A DNA stretch of 64,000 bases from Tipula vernalis (Eukaryota; Arthropoda; Insecta; Diptera; Tipulidae): the NCBI GenBank assembly GCA_958295665.1, contig OY282558.1, forward strand, positions 332,107,106-332,171,105. The letters run 5' to 3'. This document shows, in pieces, positions 20,108-30,530 of the stretch (position 1 is the stretch's first letter; every line of letters starts with the position of its first letter). The notes under the pieces are model-generated. The model worked only from the letters and a program-made list of their open reading frames with translations. It did not search any database and was not told where the DNA came from. The translations under genes and the position numbers were made by a program.

Positions 20108-20928
20108 ATGGTTCAAAACCCTCAAAAAAATGTATTTGGGAATGATCCGTCTCATTTTGATATTTGATATTTTAGATAATGCTGTCCCTCCGAAAGCTAA
20201 AACACGTGCTCCAAATTTTTCGGAATCAGAGAAAATTTGTCTTTTGGATATAGTTTCTAAATATAAAAATATTTTAGAGAACAAGAAGACAGACAAAACT
20301 ACAACGGAGCCAAAAAAATGATGTTTGGGAAAATATTGAAAATTAATTCAACTCTCAAAGCATCGTTTTTAATAGACACGCACATCAATCTTACAATTAT
20401 GGAGCCATTAAGCGTGATTCCGCTGGAGAATCCATATGATAAAGGTGCCGTTTACAATAAAAATTATTTGGTAAGAAATTAAAGTAAAATTTAATATTAG
20501 TTGAAGGTAATAATGTTGTTAAATTTTATTTAGACCGAAGACGAATCAAATTTTTTAGTTCAGTTGGATGATTTAAATATCCAAAGTAGTCAAAATGAAA
20601 GCATGGAACCGATAATAGTCCCCATACGATCAACAACGACCACACCTGCTAGTAATAGTACTAGTTCTGAGAGTACCAAGTCACCAAAAAAAGATCATTC
20701 CTTCGTGGTGTTTATGATGAACTCGCTGGTATTTGCTCCAACAAAAAATCAAAATTGGATAGAAACGAAAAATACGAGGAGGAGCTCGTGAAAATGAAAA
20801 GGGAGAAACACGAATTTGAAATGCAAATGATAAAAGAAAAATATGAACTCGAAATAAAAATTTTAAAAGAACAGTTTGTCAATTTCAAAACCCGTGGAAG
20901 CTTCTGCAAATGGTTGTTTTGTGGCAAT
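20108..20928 (+). pseudogene. Harbinger Myb/SANT-like accessory protein, degraded
   Basis: A readable segment around 20185-20315 (RAPNFSESEKICLLDIVSKYK, then NKKTDKTTTEPKK) matches the Myb/SANT-like domain of Harbinger accessory proteins that bind the transposon ends and import the nuclease. Further pieces follow at 20564-20791 (Ser/Thr-rich linker) and about 20780-20928 (Glu/Lys-rich coiled coil, MKREKHEFEMQMIKEKYELE). Frameshifts and stops separate the pieces, and a GTAAG at about 20470 with an AG before 20534 suggests one intron. Order and composition fit the family. Confidence 0.65.
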
Positions 20929-21011
20929 TAAACAAATCTCCGCAAGTTAATTGAAAACATCCCGTAGCAAGAAACCTAATAGAATTCAATAATTTATTTG
21001 GATATAAGTAT

Positions 21012-21320
21012 TTATATATTAATAAATATTTGTACAAACCTAAGAGCAATACATATTTGGTTTACGGTGGAGATAGCGTTACATCTCTTTGTTTTTGGTG
21101 CTAAATATTCCTCAAACATTTCAACTAGTTTATCCACCGTTTCCTTTGAAAATCGAAAACGCTCTCTAAACTCCACATCTGTATATTTGGTGAAAAAGCA
21201 AGGCCTTTCTGGGTATCGCCGTAGCCTAGGAATACGTATTGCTAAGCTTAATAAAAAACCATCATCGCTATCACATTCGTCATCGCTGTTTAATACATAT
21301 TCACGTTCGATCATTTTCAC
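21012..21320 (-). pseudogene. HARBI1-like nuclease, first exon only
   Basis: 102 codons from ATG 21320, beginning MKMIEREYVLNSDDECDSDD. It contains KYTDVEFRERFRFSKETVDKL and NQICIALRF, the conserved N-terminal part of PIF/Harbinger DDE transposases just ahead of the helix-turn-helix. The frame runs into an AG|GTTTGT that looks like a splice donor (about 21047), but no downstream catalytic exon exists before the Myb-like gene. The nuclease is truncated. Confidence 0.65.
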
Positions 21321-21747
21321 TTTTTAAATGTCTACTGCACTAAAATATTAGTTTAATTTGCAAAACTCATGAAATCATGAACGTTGTTTATTTTTATTGA
21401 CAATTGACAGCTACTATTAATATTGTCACGAAAAGCGGCGCTAATATCAATTTACACTCCGACTGAATATTTAGCTGGTGAAAACCGGGGGGCTAAGTTG
21501 GCTAAAGATTTAACACTCAGTTAGTTGTTCTGAAACGTTTTTTTGACGAACAACCGGCTAAATCAAGTTAGCCGCCTAATACCTTTTTTGTGAAACTGGG
21601 CATTAGTGAGATGGTTCAGTTATGTTTGGTTTGTGATAAAAATTTTTAATTTAAAAATTTAAATTTAAAATGATTTCTAATGCAAAATTCAGTCTACCAC
21701 GTCGGAGAAGACAACGGGGAATTTACCAATTTTATAAGTTTTTCTTA

Positions 21748-22085
21748 TGCCCGATTTCACAAAAAAAACAAGTAATCTCTAGTTAAATAATGTTTCCTCC
21801 CTTTCTTCTTTTATTAAATTGCAATTTATTTCATAACACAAATTCAACGCATGCTAATTTCATTTCCTTTTTTACATAAATATTTTAACTAGAGAGCTAA
21901 ATATTTAACTGCCCAATTTCGTCGAGCTAAATATTTAGCTGAAGGCTAAATATTTCTATGTAAAAATCAAATATAATCAACTTGCATAGAATTTGTATTA
22001 TGAAACAAAACGTAATTTTATAAAAGATGAAAGGGAGGAAATATTATTTAACTAAGGGTTGGATAGTTTTTTGTGAAACCGGGCA
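21748..22085. mobile_element. Harbinger MITE
   Basis: 338 bp with long imperfect inverted repeats: TGCCCGATTTCACAAAAAA at the left and TGCCCGGTTTCACAAAAAA as inverse of the right. Both ends are flanked by TTA (21745-21747 and 22086-22088). TTAGTTAAATAAT and TTTCCTCCCTTTC occur in both arms, and several AGCTAAATATTT words lie in the middle. No coding capacity. Its ends match the larger Harbinger element just to the left, a likely source of transposase. Confidence 0.8.
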
Positions 22086-22200
22086 TTAAACAATCAATTG
22101 CTTTGGTTTTATTCAAAAAATCAACAGAGAAAACAAAGACAAAACAAAGAGTTGTTGGTCGAAACCCAGAAATTCAGCTTGGTGGAACTAAGTTGTTTTA

Positions 22201-23528
22201 GAAACGTTTACCGATCGGGATGGGATACAAAATTTTCGAGTGGATAAGTCTATTTTTCAAGAGATCTGTGACATGGTGCGTGAAGGTTTGGAACCCAAAC
22301 CTAATCTATTAAATTCGAGACCATCAATTCCCGTAGACAAACAAGTTGCCACAGCATTATATAAATTGGCCTCTTGTGCTGAAATGAAAGTAAGCGCAAA
22401 TAACATGGGGTAAGTAAAGTTATTATAATATTAATAAACATTTCTAAATAATTTTTTTAATTTTTAGATCAGTATAGCGAGCGTTCATAAATGCGTACAC
22501 AGGTTTACGGATTCAATGCTTATGCTACCATAATTATACGTATGCCGATCAATGAAGAAGTTGAACAAATTACCAAATCATTTAAAATTTGCAAAATCTC
22601 GCAGGTTTTATTAGTGATCGACGGAACCCATGTTCCAGTTCTTGCACTTAAGGAAGACCATGGAGATTTTCTTAATAGAACAGGTTAGACGTCATACAAT
22701 GTTCAAATTGTCGCAGTTGTCAATTATATGTAAGGAATTGTTTTATTTAAGATTATACTTATTGGAATGTAATTTTAATATATCATTCTCTATTTCATGA
22801 CAGAATAAAAGATGTAACTTGTGGTTTCTCCGGATCGCCACATGATGCTTATATATTTAAAAATCCCGGATTGTTTGAAAGCGGTGGAAATATTTTCCCA
22901 AAGGTAAGATTGTGTTAAACATATTTAACTTATAATCAATCATATAAAATTTAATTTGTTTAGTGTCTAAAAGTAATTAACGGTGAAAATGTTGATTATT
23001 TTATACTTGGTGATCCAGCCCTTAATGAGTTGGTTAACTAAACTAAGGGTTATTTGGGGAATTTATCGAAGCGGGGGGAATCTTTTAACGGATATCTCAA
23101 CTCAGCTCGCATTACTATTGAACAGATCATTAGGAAGTTAAAATCTAGACGGAGAATCCTCAAAAAAACTAATGAAATGGATTATACTTACGTGGCCAAC
23201 ACAAAGAAATTGGTATATCTTTTAAGTATGAGGCAATAATTTTAAATTTATAAATTAAATTTTTCAGATAGTTGTAGTATGTTGCTTACAGCACAATATA
23301 ATTCAAAACCAAAATAACTCGTATCTCACAACGTTGGAAGAAGACATGACAATCGGGACCGTTTTAGAACAGCCGGAAATCAGAGACATAGCACGTCTAG
23401 TATTCCCTCAAAAGTCGCAATATACTGAAATCAGACAGCAAGGAGAACGAGTTAGAGATGTTCTTAGATTAGAAATAGACAAATTAGATTTAAGAAGACA
23501 AATTGTAATCCAAAGAAAAGAAATTTAA
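22201..23528 (+). pseudogene. HARBI1-like (PIF/Harbinger) transposase, multi-exon, broken
   Basis: Exon-like pieces, in order: 22201-22408 (VDKSIFQEICDMVREGLEPK, ...ALYKLASCAEMKVSANNMG), 22468-22730 (helix region, then LLVIDGTHVPVLALKEDHGDF), 22803-22901 (TCGFSGSPHDAYIF), 22963-23211 (DYFILGDPALNEL, ESFNGYLNSARITIEQIIRKLKSRRRIL) and 23269-23528 (VVVCCLQHNIIQ and a charged tail). GT...AG introns of 59-75 bp separate them. DGTHVP and GDPAL carry two DDE aspartates and the E is in ARITIEQ. A frameshift before MPINEEVEQ and TAG stops near 22686 and 23039 disable it. No flanking Harbinger ends were recognised. Confidence 0.7.
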
Positions 23529-23634
23529 TATTTGTACTCAAAAAATACATGTATTTCATTTCAAATATTTTTCTTGGCATAATTCAAACTTCAGTTTTAT
23601 GTTAATCACAGATACTTTTATATAAAAATAAATA

Positions 23635-25298
23635 CAGTTAGTCAAAATCAAACTCATACACTATAAAAAATTTATTTATTTAGCAGAAAACTAGCTTTAT
23701 AATAGTTTTTCTATAAATTCAATAATGCAAATATATCAAAGAAGCCCTTGTATAGTGAAAGTAAAACGAAGGACAAAAAACGGTACAAAACAAATTCAGT
23801 ATGGATTTTTTTTTTTAAATGTTCCTTTGTTTATGTCAAAATATAAGTCATACAGTTTAGTATAAATAAGTTTTAACTTAGATAATTTAATGTGGTTATT
23901 AGTTTGTAATATTTATAACTGCTCCAAAGTGTCTAAAGTAAATAATAAATTTGTATTTCTTTAAAAAAAGTTGATTCTTATTAAAATGGGACGCCAAAGA
24001 GGGCAATCATCTGAAGATGAAAGGAAATTAATGGTTTACCATTATAAACAAGGGAAATCATTGCGTGAAATTGGTAAAATCGTTAACAGGAGTCACGCAA
24101 CGGTACAATGTGTTATAAAGAGGTATCAAAATAGGCAAGGTATAAAGAATAAGAAAAAAATTAGTGGCAGAAAGATTTTTAATTCCCAAGATGAGCGGTT
24201 GATAGTAAGGCAGGTCAAAGAAGATCCGAAAATTAGTGCACCGAAACTAGCCCTGGCAGCTGAAAAATATTTAAATAAAAAAGCACATCCCGAAACAGTA
24301 CGAATTATTTTGAGGAAAAATGATTTTCATGGAAGGGTAGCGAGAAATAAACCACTTATTAATAAACAAAATCGTAAGAAACGGTTAAACTTCGTAAAAG
24401 AATATGGAACGAAGGATTTTGATTACTGGAGGACTGTAATTTATGCTGATGAAAGCAAATTTAATTTATACGGGTCAGATGGGAAAATTCCAGTATGGAG
24501 AAAACCTAATGAGGAGTTGAAACCTGCTAATTTGCGAGGAACAGTTAAACACGGTGGTGGAGGCGTCACTGTGTGGGGATGTATGTCAGCAGCTGGAACA
24601 GGAAAGCTCGTGTTTATTGATAATATAATGGATCAGGATGTGTATTTAAGAATTCTTCAAAACAATTTGAAAGCTAGTGCTCAAAAACTTGGGATTTTGG
24701 ACAATTTTAAATATTATCAGGACAACGATCCAAAACACAAGGCTCATAAAGTCCGTATGTGGTTGCTTTTTAATTGCCCAAAAGTGTTGGAGACACCACC
24801 ACAGTCTCCAGATATGAATGTTATAGAGAATCTTTGGAGTCATTTAGGAAATGCTATCAGGAAACACAACATTTCTAATCAAAATCAGCTCAAAACGGCT
24901 TTACAGAAGGAATGGGAGCTAATTAGTCCGGCCTACTGTGAAAAATTAGTAAGGTCTATGCCTAACCGTCTAAAGGCAGTTAAGAATAACAAGGGATATC
25001 CAACAAAGTATTGAATGCTGCAATTAAGCATTAACTATTTTGATTTAGTATAGAGATTTCTACTATTGTAGCAGTTATGTATGAGTTTTATTTTGACTCA
25101 TTTTTTGAATTACGCAAGCTAATTTAATTATTATATTTCTTAGATAGGATGAATTCAAATAATTTTTTTTGTAAATTATCTTAAATAATAGTATAATCAT
25201 TATTAATATAAAAAATGCAATAAATTATGGTTTATAACCTGTTAAAATGAAAATAATTTTTTTTTCTAATAGTGTATGAGTTTCACTTTGACTCACTG
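23635..25298 (+). mobile_element. Tc1-like DNA transposon, structurally intact
   Basis: 1664 bp bounded by inverted repeats of about 29 bp (left CAGTTAGTCAAAATCAAACT; inverse of right CAGTGAGTCAAAGTGAAACT) and by TA on both sides (23633-23634, 25299-25300). A further TIR-like word, GTATGAGTTTTATTTTGACTC at 25079-25099, sits inside the right end, suggesting an IR/DR arrangement with two transposase sites there. It contains one uninterrupted transposase gene. Another TA-flanked Tc1-like end begins only about 36 bp beyond. Confidence 0.9.
23986..25014 (+). CDS. Tc1-like DD34E transposase, intact
   Basis: 342-aa protein from ATG 23986 (MGRQRGQSSEDERK); an in-frame TTG upstream at 23971 is ignored because no ATG precedes. 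Residues 1-60 form the first helix-turn-helix, with SLREIGKIVNRSHATVQ as recognition helices. GRKIF at 61-65 stands where the family has the AT-hook-like GRPR, and a second HTH follows to about 110. The catalytic triad is Asp155 (VIYADESKFN), Asp246 (YYQDNDPKHK) and Glu281 (MNVIENLW), with exactly 34 residues between the last two. Length is typical. No stop or frameshift, so activity is plausible: cut-and-paste into TA sites. Confidence 0.92.
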   Translation: MGRQRGQSSEDERKLMVYHYKQGKSLREIGKIVNRSHATVQCVIKRYQNRQGIKNKKKISGRKIFNSQDERLIVRQVKEDPKISAPKLALAAEKYLNKKAHPETVRIILRKNDFHGRVARNKPLINKQNRKKRLNFVKEYGTKDFDYWRTVIYADESKFNLYGSDGKIPVWRKPNEELKPANLRGTVKHGGGGVTVWGCMSAAGTGKLVFIDNIMDQDVYLRILQNNLKASAQKLGILDNFKYYQDNDPKHKAHKVRMWLLFNCPKVLETPPQSPDMNVIENLWSHLGNAIRKHNISNQNQLKTALQKEWELISPAYCEKLVRSMPNRLKAVKNNKGYPTKY

Positions 25299-25539
25299 TA
25301 TGTATATTGGTTTTAAAAAAAAAATATGTACATACAGTGACTCACATACTTGATCAAATGCTTTACAATAAAAACAAAACGTATGATTTCATAAAATTAA
25401 TATTTATTATTAAAACTTTTTATATAAGCTTAGTAAAAAGGATTCTTAAGAAATATAAATTCATAACTTTCAAATGATTTCATTCAAGGGAACTTAAAAA
25501 AGGAAAGAACAAAATATAGAACTAGCTTGATCAGATTTG

Positions 25540-26430
25540 TAAGTTTACATTTTAGTTTTTGGTGTGGCCTCCACGTGCCTTCAAAACGACTTGTACCCGA
25601 CGTGGCGAACTATAAATTAAACAACGGTACACCTCTGATGGAATTTGACTCCACTCTGTGGCAAGGAAGTTGGCTACCCTACTACTTTTCGCTTCAGATA
25701 TTGCCACAAGTGTTCAACAGGGTTCAAATTCGGCGATTGTGGTGGCCAATCCAAAAGTTTGAACCCATTATCCTCTATCCACGTTTTCACGATCCGAGCA
25801 ATATGCTACGGATCATTATTTTGTTCGAATATGATGTCCGAAACGTTCTTGCCCCAGTTTTCCAGGCATCCAATGAGGCTATTCTGCAATACGTCTAAGT
25901 AGTCCTTTGCTGTCATCCTTCCTAGTACTCTCTGACACAACCCAATGCCTTCCCATCTCATACAGCCCTTTAACATAATATTGCCCTCACCGAATTTCAC
26001 CGTTTGCTTCACCATACGCTTCCGAAGCGGCTCTCCTTGCTTTCGCCAGGTCCATTCTCTGCCGTCCGATCTCAAACGAATAAATTTGTTCTCGTCAGAG
26101 AAAACCACACCAGCCCAGTCATCAATTGTATAATTTTTATATTTTTTTGCGAAATCTAATCGTAATTTTCTATGCCGTTCTGTTAACAGGGGTTTTTCTA
26201 ATTTGGCTCGCACTTTCATGCCGATATTTCTAAGCGTCCTGCGAACAGTCTCTGCACTAACACTTACATCTTCATCTCGAAGAAGTGTCCTTTGGACAGA
26301 AACAGTATTTGCTTCTGCCCCTGTTGCAATGGCTCGCACAATTTTGTGTCGGAGGCAAAAGTAGAGGCTTCGGACCGCTTTCGATTCGATCCATATTTGC
26401 TCGGCAGTTGCTAACGGTTTCAACGGAAAC
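25540..26430 (-). pseudogene. Tc1-like transposase of the second element, broken
   Basis: The main open frame is 25806-26423 (205 codons). It starts inside the N-terminal DNA-binding part (SVSAETVRRTLRNIGMKVRAK) and contains the first catalytic Asp in VVFSDENKFIR and the second in IIFEQNNDP. The frame then breaks. The C-terminal part continues in another phase on minus between about 25560 and 25805, with [19 protein letters not shown] carrying the Glu of DD34E. The N-terminal first HTH is not recovered. At least one frameshift near 25806 disables it. Confidence 0.8.
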
Positions 26431-26648
26431 TATCAATTTTTCGCAATTATGTGATGGGTTTTATATTATGTGATAGAATCTTGCGAATTTCTGCTTTAAA
26501 CTTGCTTCCAACAGGGCTCATATTTGGATAGTGCAATTATAATTTTTTTAATATATTTTTTCTGTTAATTAGTTTTATTCATTATATTCTACCGAAAATA
26601 ACGATTTTGCATTTTAAAAAGTAAAACTAAACTTATAGTACTATATGT

Positions 26649-27090
26649 TAAATTCTTTCGGGAAAAAAAACAGCCTCAGGGTAAAAAATTTTACTCGAAG
26701 GGTAAAAATTTGACATTACAAATTCTTTCTGAGAAAATAAAGCACTTTATTTTTTGCTCGAGAGCATTTTGCTTTACTCTGGATTTTTTCATAGATTTGC
26801 TTTACTCTTTACAAATAAATAGAAATGTGAAATGTCAAAGTGAATTGGAAACAAAAATAAAACTCCACTTTTGATATTTCATTTGTTGTTTATTGATTAT
26901 TAATGCGCTAAAATTAATTGGTTCCATCTTGTTGTTATCACAATAAAAAAAGTTTTAGTGATCTGACTGATAGTAAAACATAACCTCAGTTTATTTTGCT
27001 CTTTTTACACCAACACAACTACAAAAATATTGTCATATACTTTGGGATATAAAAAAGTTACTTTATTTCGAGTACCCCGAAAGAATTTGA
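26649..27090. repeat. Possible MITE inside the second Tc1-like element
   Basis: The word AAATTCTTTCGGG at 26650-26662 is inverted at about 27076-27088 (CCCCGAAAGAATTT). TTTGACATTAC occurs both at 26709 and at 27087. Between them lies AT-rich sequence with CTTTACTC words. The boundaries and type are uncertain. Confidence 0.35.
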
Positions 27091-27196
27091 CATTACTTTA
27101 GATGAATTTTAATATAAATTTTACAAACTAACCAATTTGATCAAATGCGCAATTTCACATATTAAATTTTTACACCGTAAATGCATACTCTCTCAC

Positions 27197-27308
27197 TTAA
27201 CACTCTTTTTAGAATGAAGGGACTAATTGCTAACAAATAATTAAAGAAATTAACTAAACAGATATTGACCTAACTGTAAATGACAAAAAAAAAAGCAAAC
27301 TAGTAAAC
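27197..27308 (+). repeat. 110-bp direct repeat, copy 1
   Basis: TTAACACTCTTTTTAGAATG ... GCAAACTAGTAAAC is repeated almost exactly at 27724-27834. The two copies flank the GC-richer segment 27309-27723. Confidence 0.85.
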
Positions 27309-27489
27309 TATGGGCTGTCGTATTGCGTTTGTATGGCAAAGTGTGTACTCCATTTTTATATAGAAAAACACACACAATTTAATTTTGGTTTTTAATTAGT
27401 TTTGTATATAATATTTTTGTTTCCATTTATTTATAAATGATTCGTTTATTATTTATTTTAATGTACAAATTATCTTTATGTTATTTATT

Positions 27490-27720
27490 ATCCCAGAATT
27501 TATTTATTTCTCCACCACCATTTGTGCTGTTTACCAATTTACCGGTAGAGATGAGCGCGAGTGCGCTCAGCACTAATTTCGAGACGAGACTGTTTGTTTT
27601 TTTTTTGTATATCGTTCTTTTGTGTCGCGCGGTTGGTATTCCCGGAAAAATAGAATGAGCGCGTTGTCTTGGTATGTTCGCATGTGAACGATTCATTGTG
27701 CTGGTGCGATTATTTCGAGC
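27490..27720 (-). repeat. GC-richer LTR-like repeat, shared with 58167-58435
   Basis: Shared words on plus include GAGCGCGAGTGCGCTCA (58.2 kb: GAGCGCGCGTGCGCTCA), CGAGACGAGACTGTTT, GCGCGGTTGGTAT and a terminal GCGCGTTGT. The 58-kb copy has TG...CA ends and an AATAAATAAA near its 3' side on minus, so an LTR origin is likely. No coding capacity. Confidence 0.5.
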
Positions 27721-27723
27721 CAA

Positions 27724-27834
27724 TTAACACTCTTTTCAGAATGAAGGGACTAATTGCTAACAAATAATTAAAGAAACTAACTAAACAGATATTGACCTAA
27801 CGATAAATGACAAAAAAAAAGCAAACTAGTAAAC
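27724..27834 (+). repeat. 110-bp direct repeat, copy 2
   Basis: Second copy of 27197-27308. It runs directly into the right inverted repeat of the second Tc1-like element, so it is the original and the left copy the duplicate. Confidence 0.85.
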
Positions 27835-27865
27835 ATTTGATCAAATATGCGTGTGAGTCACTGTA

Positions 27866-28240
27866 TTTACAATCTCCTTTACAATCCCTGGAATGAATTT
27901 AAATCGTCAATTTTTGATATAAATAATTGAAGAAACCGCTCGTTGCTATTTTCCTGTTGGTCATGCAAGTAGCTACTGAACTTTCAGGAACATAGCACTA
28001 AACTCGTACATTGTGGCGGTTTTTCGATGTTTTGCTGCGGTGATTATTTTCAGTTTCCATATTTTGTTTAGGTAGGATATTTTCCATTTATTTTTATTGA
28101 ATTTTGAAGAAATTCAAATAATTAATACAAAAATATTTTTTTATTATGATTTTAACACAACAATATCAATTTATGATTTTACGAAACTTTTATTTTACAT
28201 TGTAAAAAATATAATATAACAGCTATCAAATATTTGATAG
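27866..28240. other. AT-rich spacer
   Basis: I see no gene or repeat that I can name. Confidence 0.45.
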
Positions 28241-28249
28241 GTAGTGAAC

Positions 28250-28350
28250 CAAAATATTTTAATTTGCTATTATAATATCGAGCTTTCATTTCCCACCGCA
28301 CATCAAAATAGTATTACACTATTTTGCTATTACACTATCTATGGTGTGAA
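28250..28350 (+). repeat. Short repeat shared with 62740-62815
   Basis: CACTATTTTGCTATTACACTATCTATGGTGTGAAATC corresponds to the reverse complement of 62749-62800, where GCGGTGTGAA and TTCACACCGC form a perfect hairpin. Probably a tiny MITE. Chance ORFs across both copies share the peptide CYYTI.GVKS.L. Confidence 0.5.
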
Positions 28351-28494
28351 ATCGGTATTAATTTTTTCTGTTTGGCTCTTTTTACTTATTCTAATTTCGA
28401 TTGTTGAGTGGAGACGTTTTTGCCTTTTTTTACCATTAGTTATGCCGACTCTATTTACATCAAGATGGTTTTGATTAAACGAACGGTTTTTGAA

Positions 28495-28600
28495 ATTCAT
28501 CAAAACTCCATCGAATACATCGTTTTTGTCATTTGTCGCCTTGGAAAAATAACAAAAACGATGGAGTCGATGAATTGGATTTCATGTGTAACAACAGAGC
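28495..28600. repeat. Short inverted repeat
   Basis: TCATCAAAACTCCATCGA...CATCGTTTTTGT is followed by ACAAAAACGATGGAGTCGATGA, giving a ~25-bp imperfect stem, possibly a small MITE. Confidence 0.45.
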
Positions 28601-28613
28601 CTTCTAGAGTATA

Positions 28614-29477
28614 GAGCCATAATCAAAATGACGTATTTTTTAGAAGCTTTTTTAGTGGTATAACTTTTCACTGATTTCCATAGGAATCCATAGTAAAAAT
28701 GGTCTTTTTTAGCTGCAAATTTTTCAATGAAAAAAGCAAAAATATTATAAAATGTTTACATAAATGTTGTCTACCTATCTTCAGCAACAATTTACAAGAA
28801 GGCTATATTGGTATTAAATAAATATTAATTGCAGAAATATTAAAATTAAATTATTTCTAAAATATATTTTTCGAACTTTCATTTTGAAAAATACATCAAA
28901 GTTGGCTCTGACAAATTAAAATAATACTTGCTAAATGTATCTTTAGTTTTACTAGTGTACGTAAGATGTCTTAAATGTTTGCAGAAAAATACAAAAAAAA
29001 GTTATTTAATCATAAAATTAACGAACGTTCCTATATTTTGTGAATTTGTTTTGCTTTTCCTACAATTTTTGAACTTCAATTTTCCCCAGGTGGTTATTTT
29101 TAGTACAATTTTACCAAATTTTTACGGCCATCACTGCCATCTATGTAATGTTTATTGACTTAATGATCAAATGAATTGTAGTAAGCTTTTATTTTAATTT
29201 GACCAGAATGCTGTTGTTATGAAATTCTTTTATATTTTGGTTTAAATAATTCAATTATTACAAGAAAATGAAAACGTTAAACGACATTCATATATGTTGA
29301 AATTCAAATATTTATGAAAGTATTTCAGAAATCATAATTAAGAATTTGTAATGTTTCCATTTAAAAATTTGTCTTAGGAAAAAAGGTGATTTCCCATATG
29401 TTTTGTGTATTTTACTATGGAAAGTTTGGTTTTTTCCTCGTTTCTAATTCCTTTATAAAAGCTGTGTTTTTTAGATT
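28614..29477 (+). repeat. Interspersed repeat, copy 2
   Basis: Matches the reverse complement of 553-1572 but lacks the nested MITE. Ends are GAGCCATAATC (28614) and its inverse GATTATGGCTTT, and GTATA lies just outside both ends (28607-28612 region and 29478-29484), a possible 5-bp target duplication. No long ORF. Superfamily unknown. Confidence 0.6.
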
Positions 29478-29484
29478 ATGGCTT

Positions 29485-30330
29485 TGTATAATCAAGGTTG
29501 CTTTGGTAACAACCGATGTCGGATGTACTACTCAGTCGTATTTCTAAACTCCACAATTTTTGATTTGTTTGGTATAACAACACTGAAACTAGCTGCTATG
29601 TTTTTAATTTGTACGTTGTATGTACTCCGTTTTGCCTTGAACATTTTCAAAACCACTTAACAATTTGTCTGTACACGGTGACATTTAGCTAAAATACCAT
29701 AAAACTATTAATTTTTAATTATCAATTGATTTATTGCGTTCATTTATAATAATGTGAATGAATTGGCGCATCCATAAAAGCAGTCCATTTTACTTTTAAA
29801 TAAATAATAATACATAATATAATAACGTCATTAACACGATTTCTTTCGAATGATTGAATTCTTGAATTACATTGCAAACGAGCAAAATAAGAAAATCTAT
29901 TAAAATCACATTGACAATGTTCACATTTCATTACAGCATCATACGAGGGGCGAAGACGAGAAAGAGTTGAAATTTATTTTTTATTTACAATTCCTCGTAA
30001 GAATATTCGATATCTGCAAATGTAGTATATAATTTATAAGTGTGTAATAATAGTAACATTCCTTAATGATGATTTGAAGTAGTAACGTAAATAGACAAAT
30101 AATAAATAACTAACTATATAAAATATGGGGAAAGAAGCGAGAATTTTTTCTGATAAGTCTGATCGTCTTCTTTTATTAACAGTTATTGAAGTATGTTCAT
30201 GTACATAAAATTTTTATGGTATCGTTGAAACAAATTATGCATTATTTACCTCTTTATATGTTAGTCAAAATAATGAACGAATCAAAAGGTATGAATTTAC
30301 ACGATTAAAGTAAAAAACGTATTATAATAC
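29485..30330. other. AT-rich spacer
   Basis: No gene or repeat recognised. Confidence 0.45.
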
Positions 30331-30334
30331 TTGT

Positions 30335-30530
30335 TTATACACAGAAATAGAGATGTGTGAATGCAACGAAAAAAAATTGTGAGGGAATTTGGCTCTGTTA
30401 GTATAATTCACTAATGCAACCTTTACACGGTATATTCTGTACGTATGTTTATAATAGAAATTGTCGTACAATCAGTCCAGATGCCATGGCCTGTTACATT
30501 TTTCGGAAAATAAACTAAATAGACCCTGTC
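30335..30530 (+). repeat. Degenerate copy of the tRNA-like SINE seen at 42470-43480
   Basis: Shared order of words: GTGTGAAT, GAAAAAAAATTGTGAGGGA, TTAGTATAATTCACTA, ATTCTGTA, then CAATCAGTCCAGATGCCATGGCCTG. Alignment fades after 30520, so the B-box part is missing. Confidence 0.5.

Larger units (their letters stand above)
19739..21602. mobile_element. PIF/Harbinger element, internally deleted
   Basis: The left end TGGCTAGTTTCACAAAAAA and the inverse of the right end, TGCCCAGTTTCACAAAAAA, form the inverted repeats. Both are flanked by TTA (19736-19738 and 21603-21605), the usual 3-bp Harbinger target duplication. Inside are the two expected genes: a Myb/SANT-type gene on plus and, converging on it, only the first exon of the nuclease on minus. 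At 1.86 kb it is shorter than complete elements. Confidence 0.75.
25335..27863 (-). mobile_element. Second Tc1-like element, with internal insertions
   Basis: The left end CAGTGACTCACATACTTGATCA and the inverse of the right end CAGTGACTCACACGCATATTTG are both flanked by TA (25333-25334 and 27864-27865). The transposase is on minus, near the left end. At 2.53 kb the element is longer than usual because its right half contains other repeats (about 26649-27090 and 27309-27723) and a 110-bp duplication. Confidence 0.8.

Noticed and set aside
25527..25898. 123-codon plus-strand ORF
   Set aside because: Antisense shadow of the minus-strand Tc1-like transposase, whose NPVEHLW motif lies opposite.
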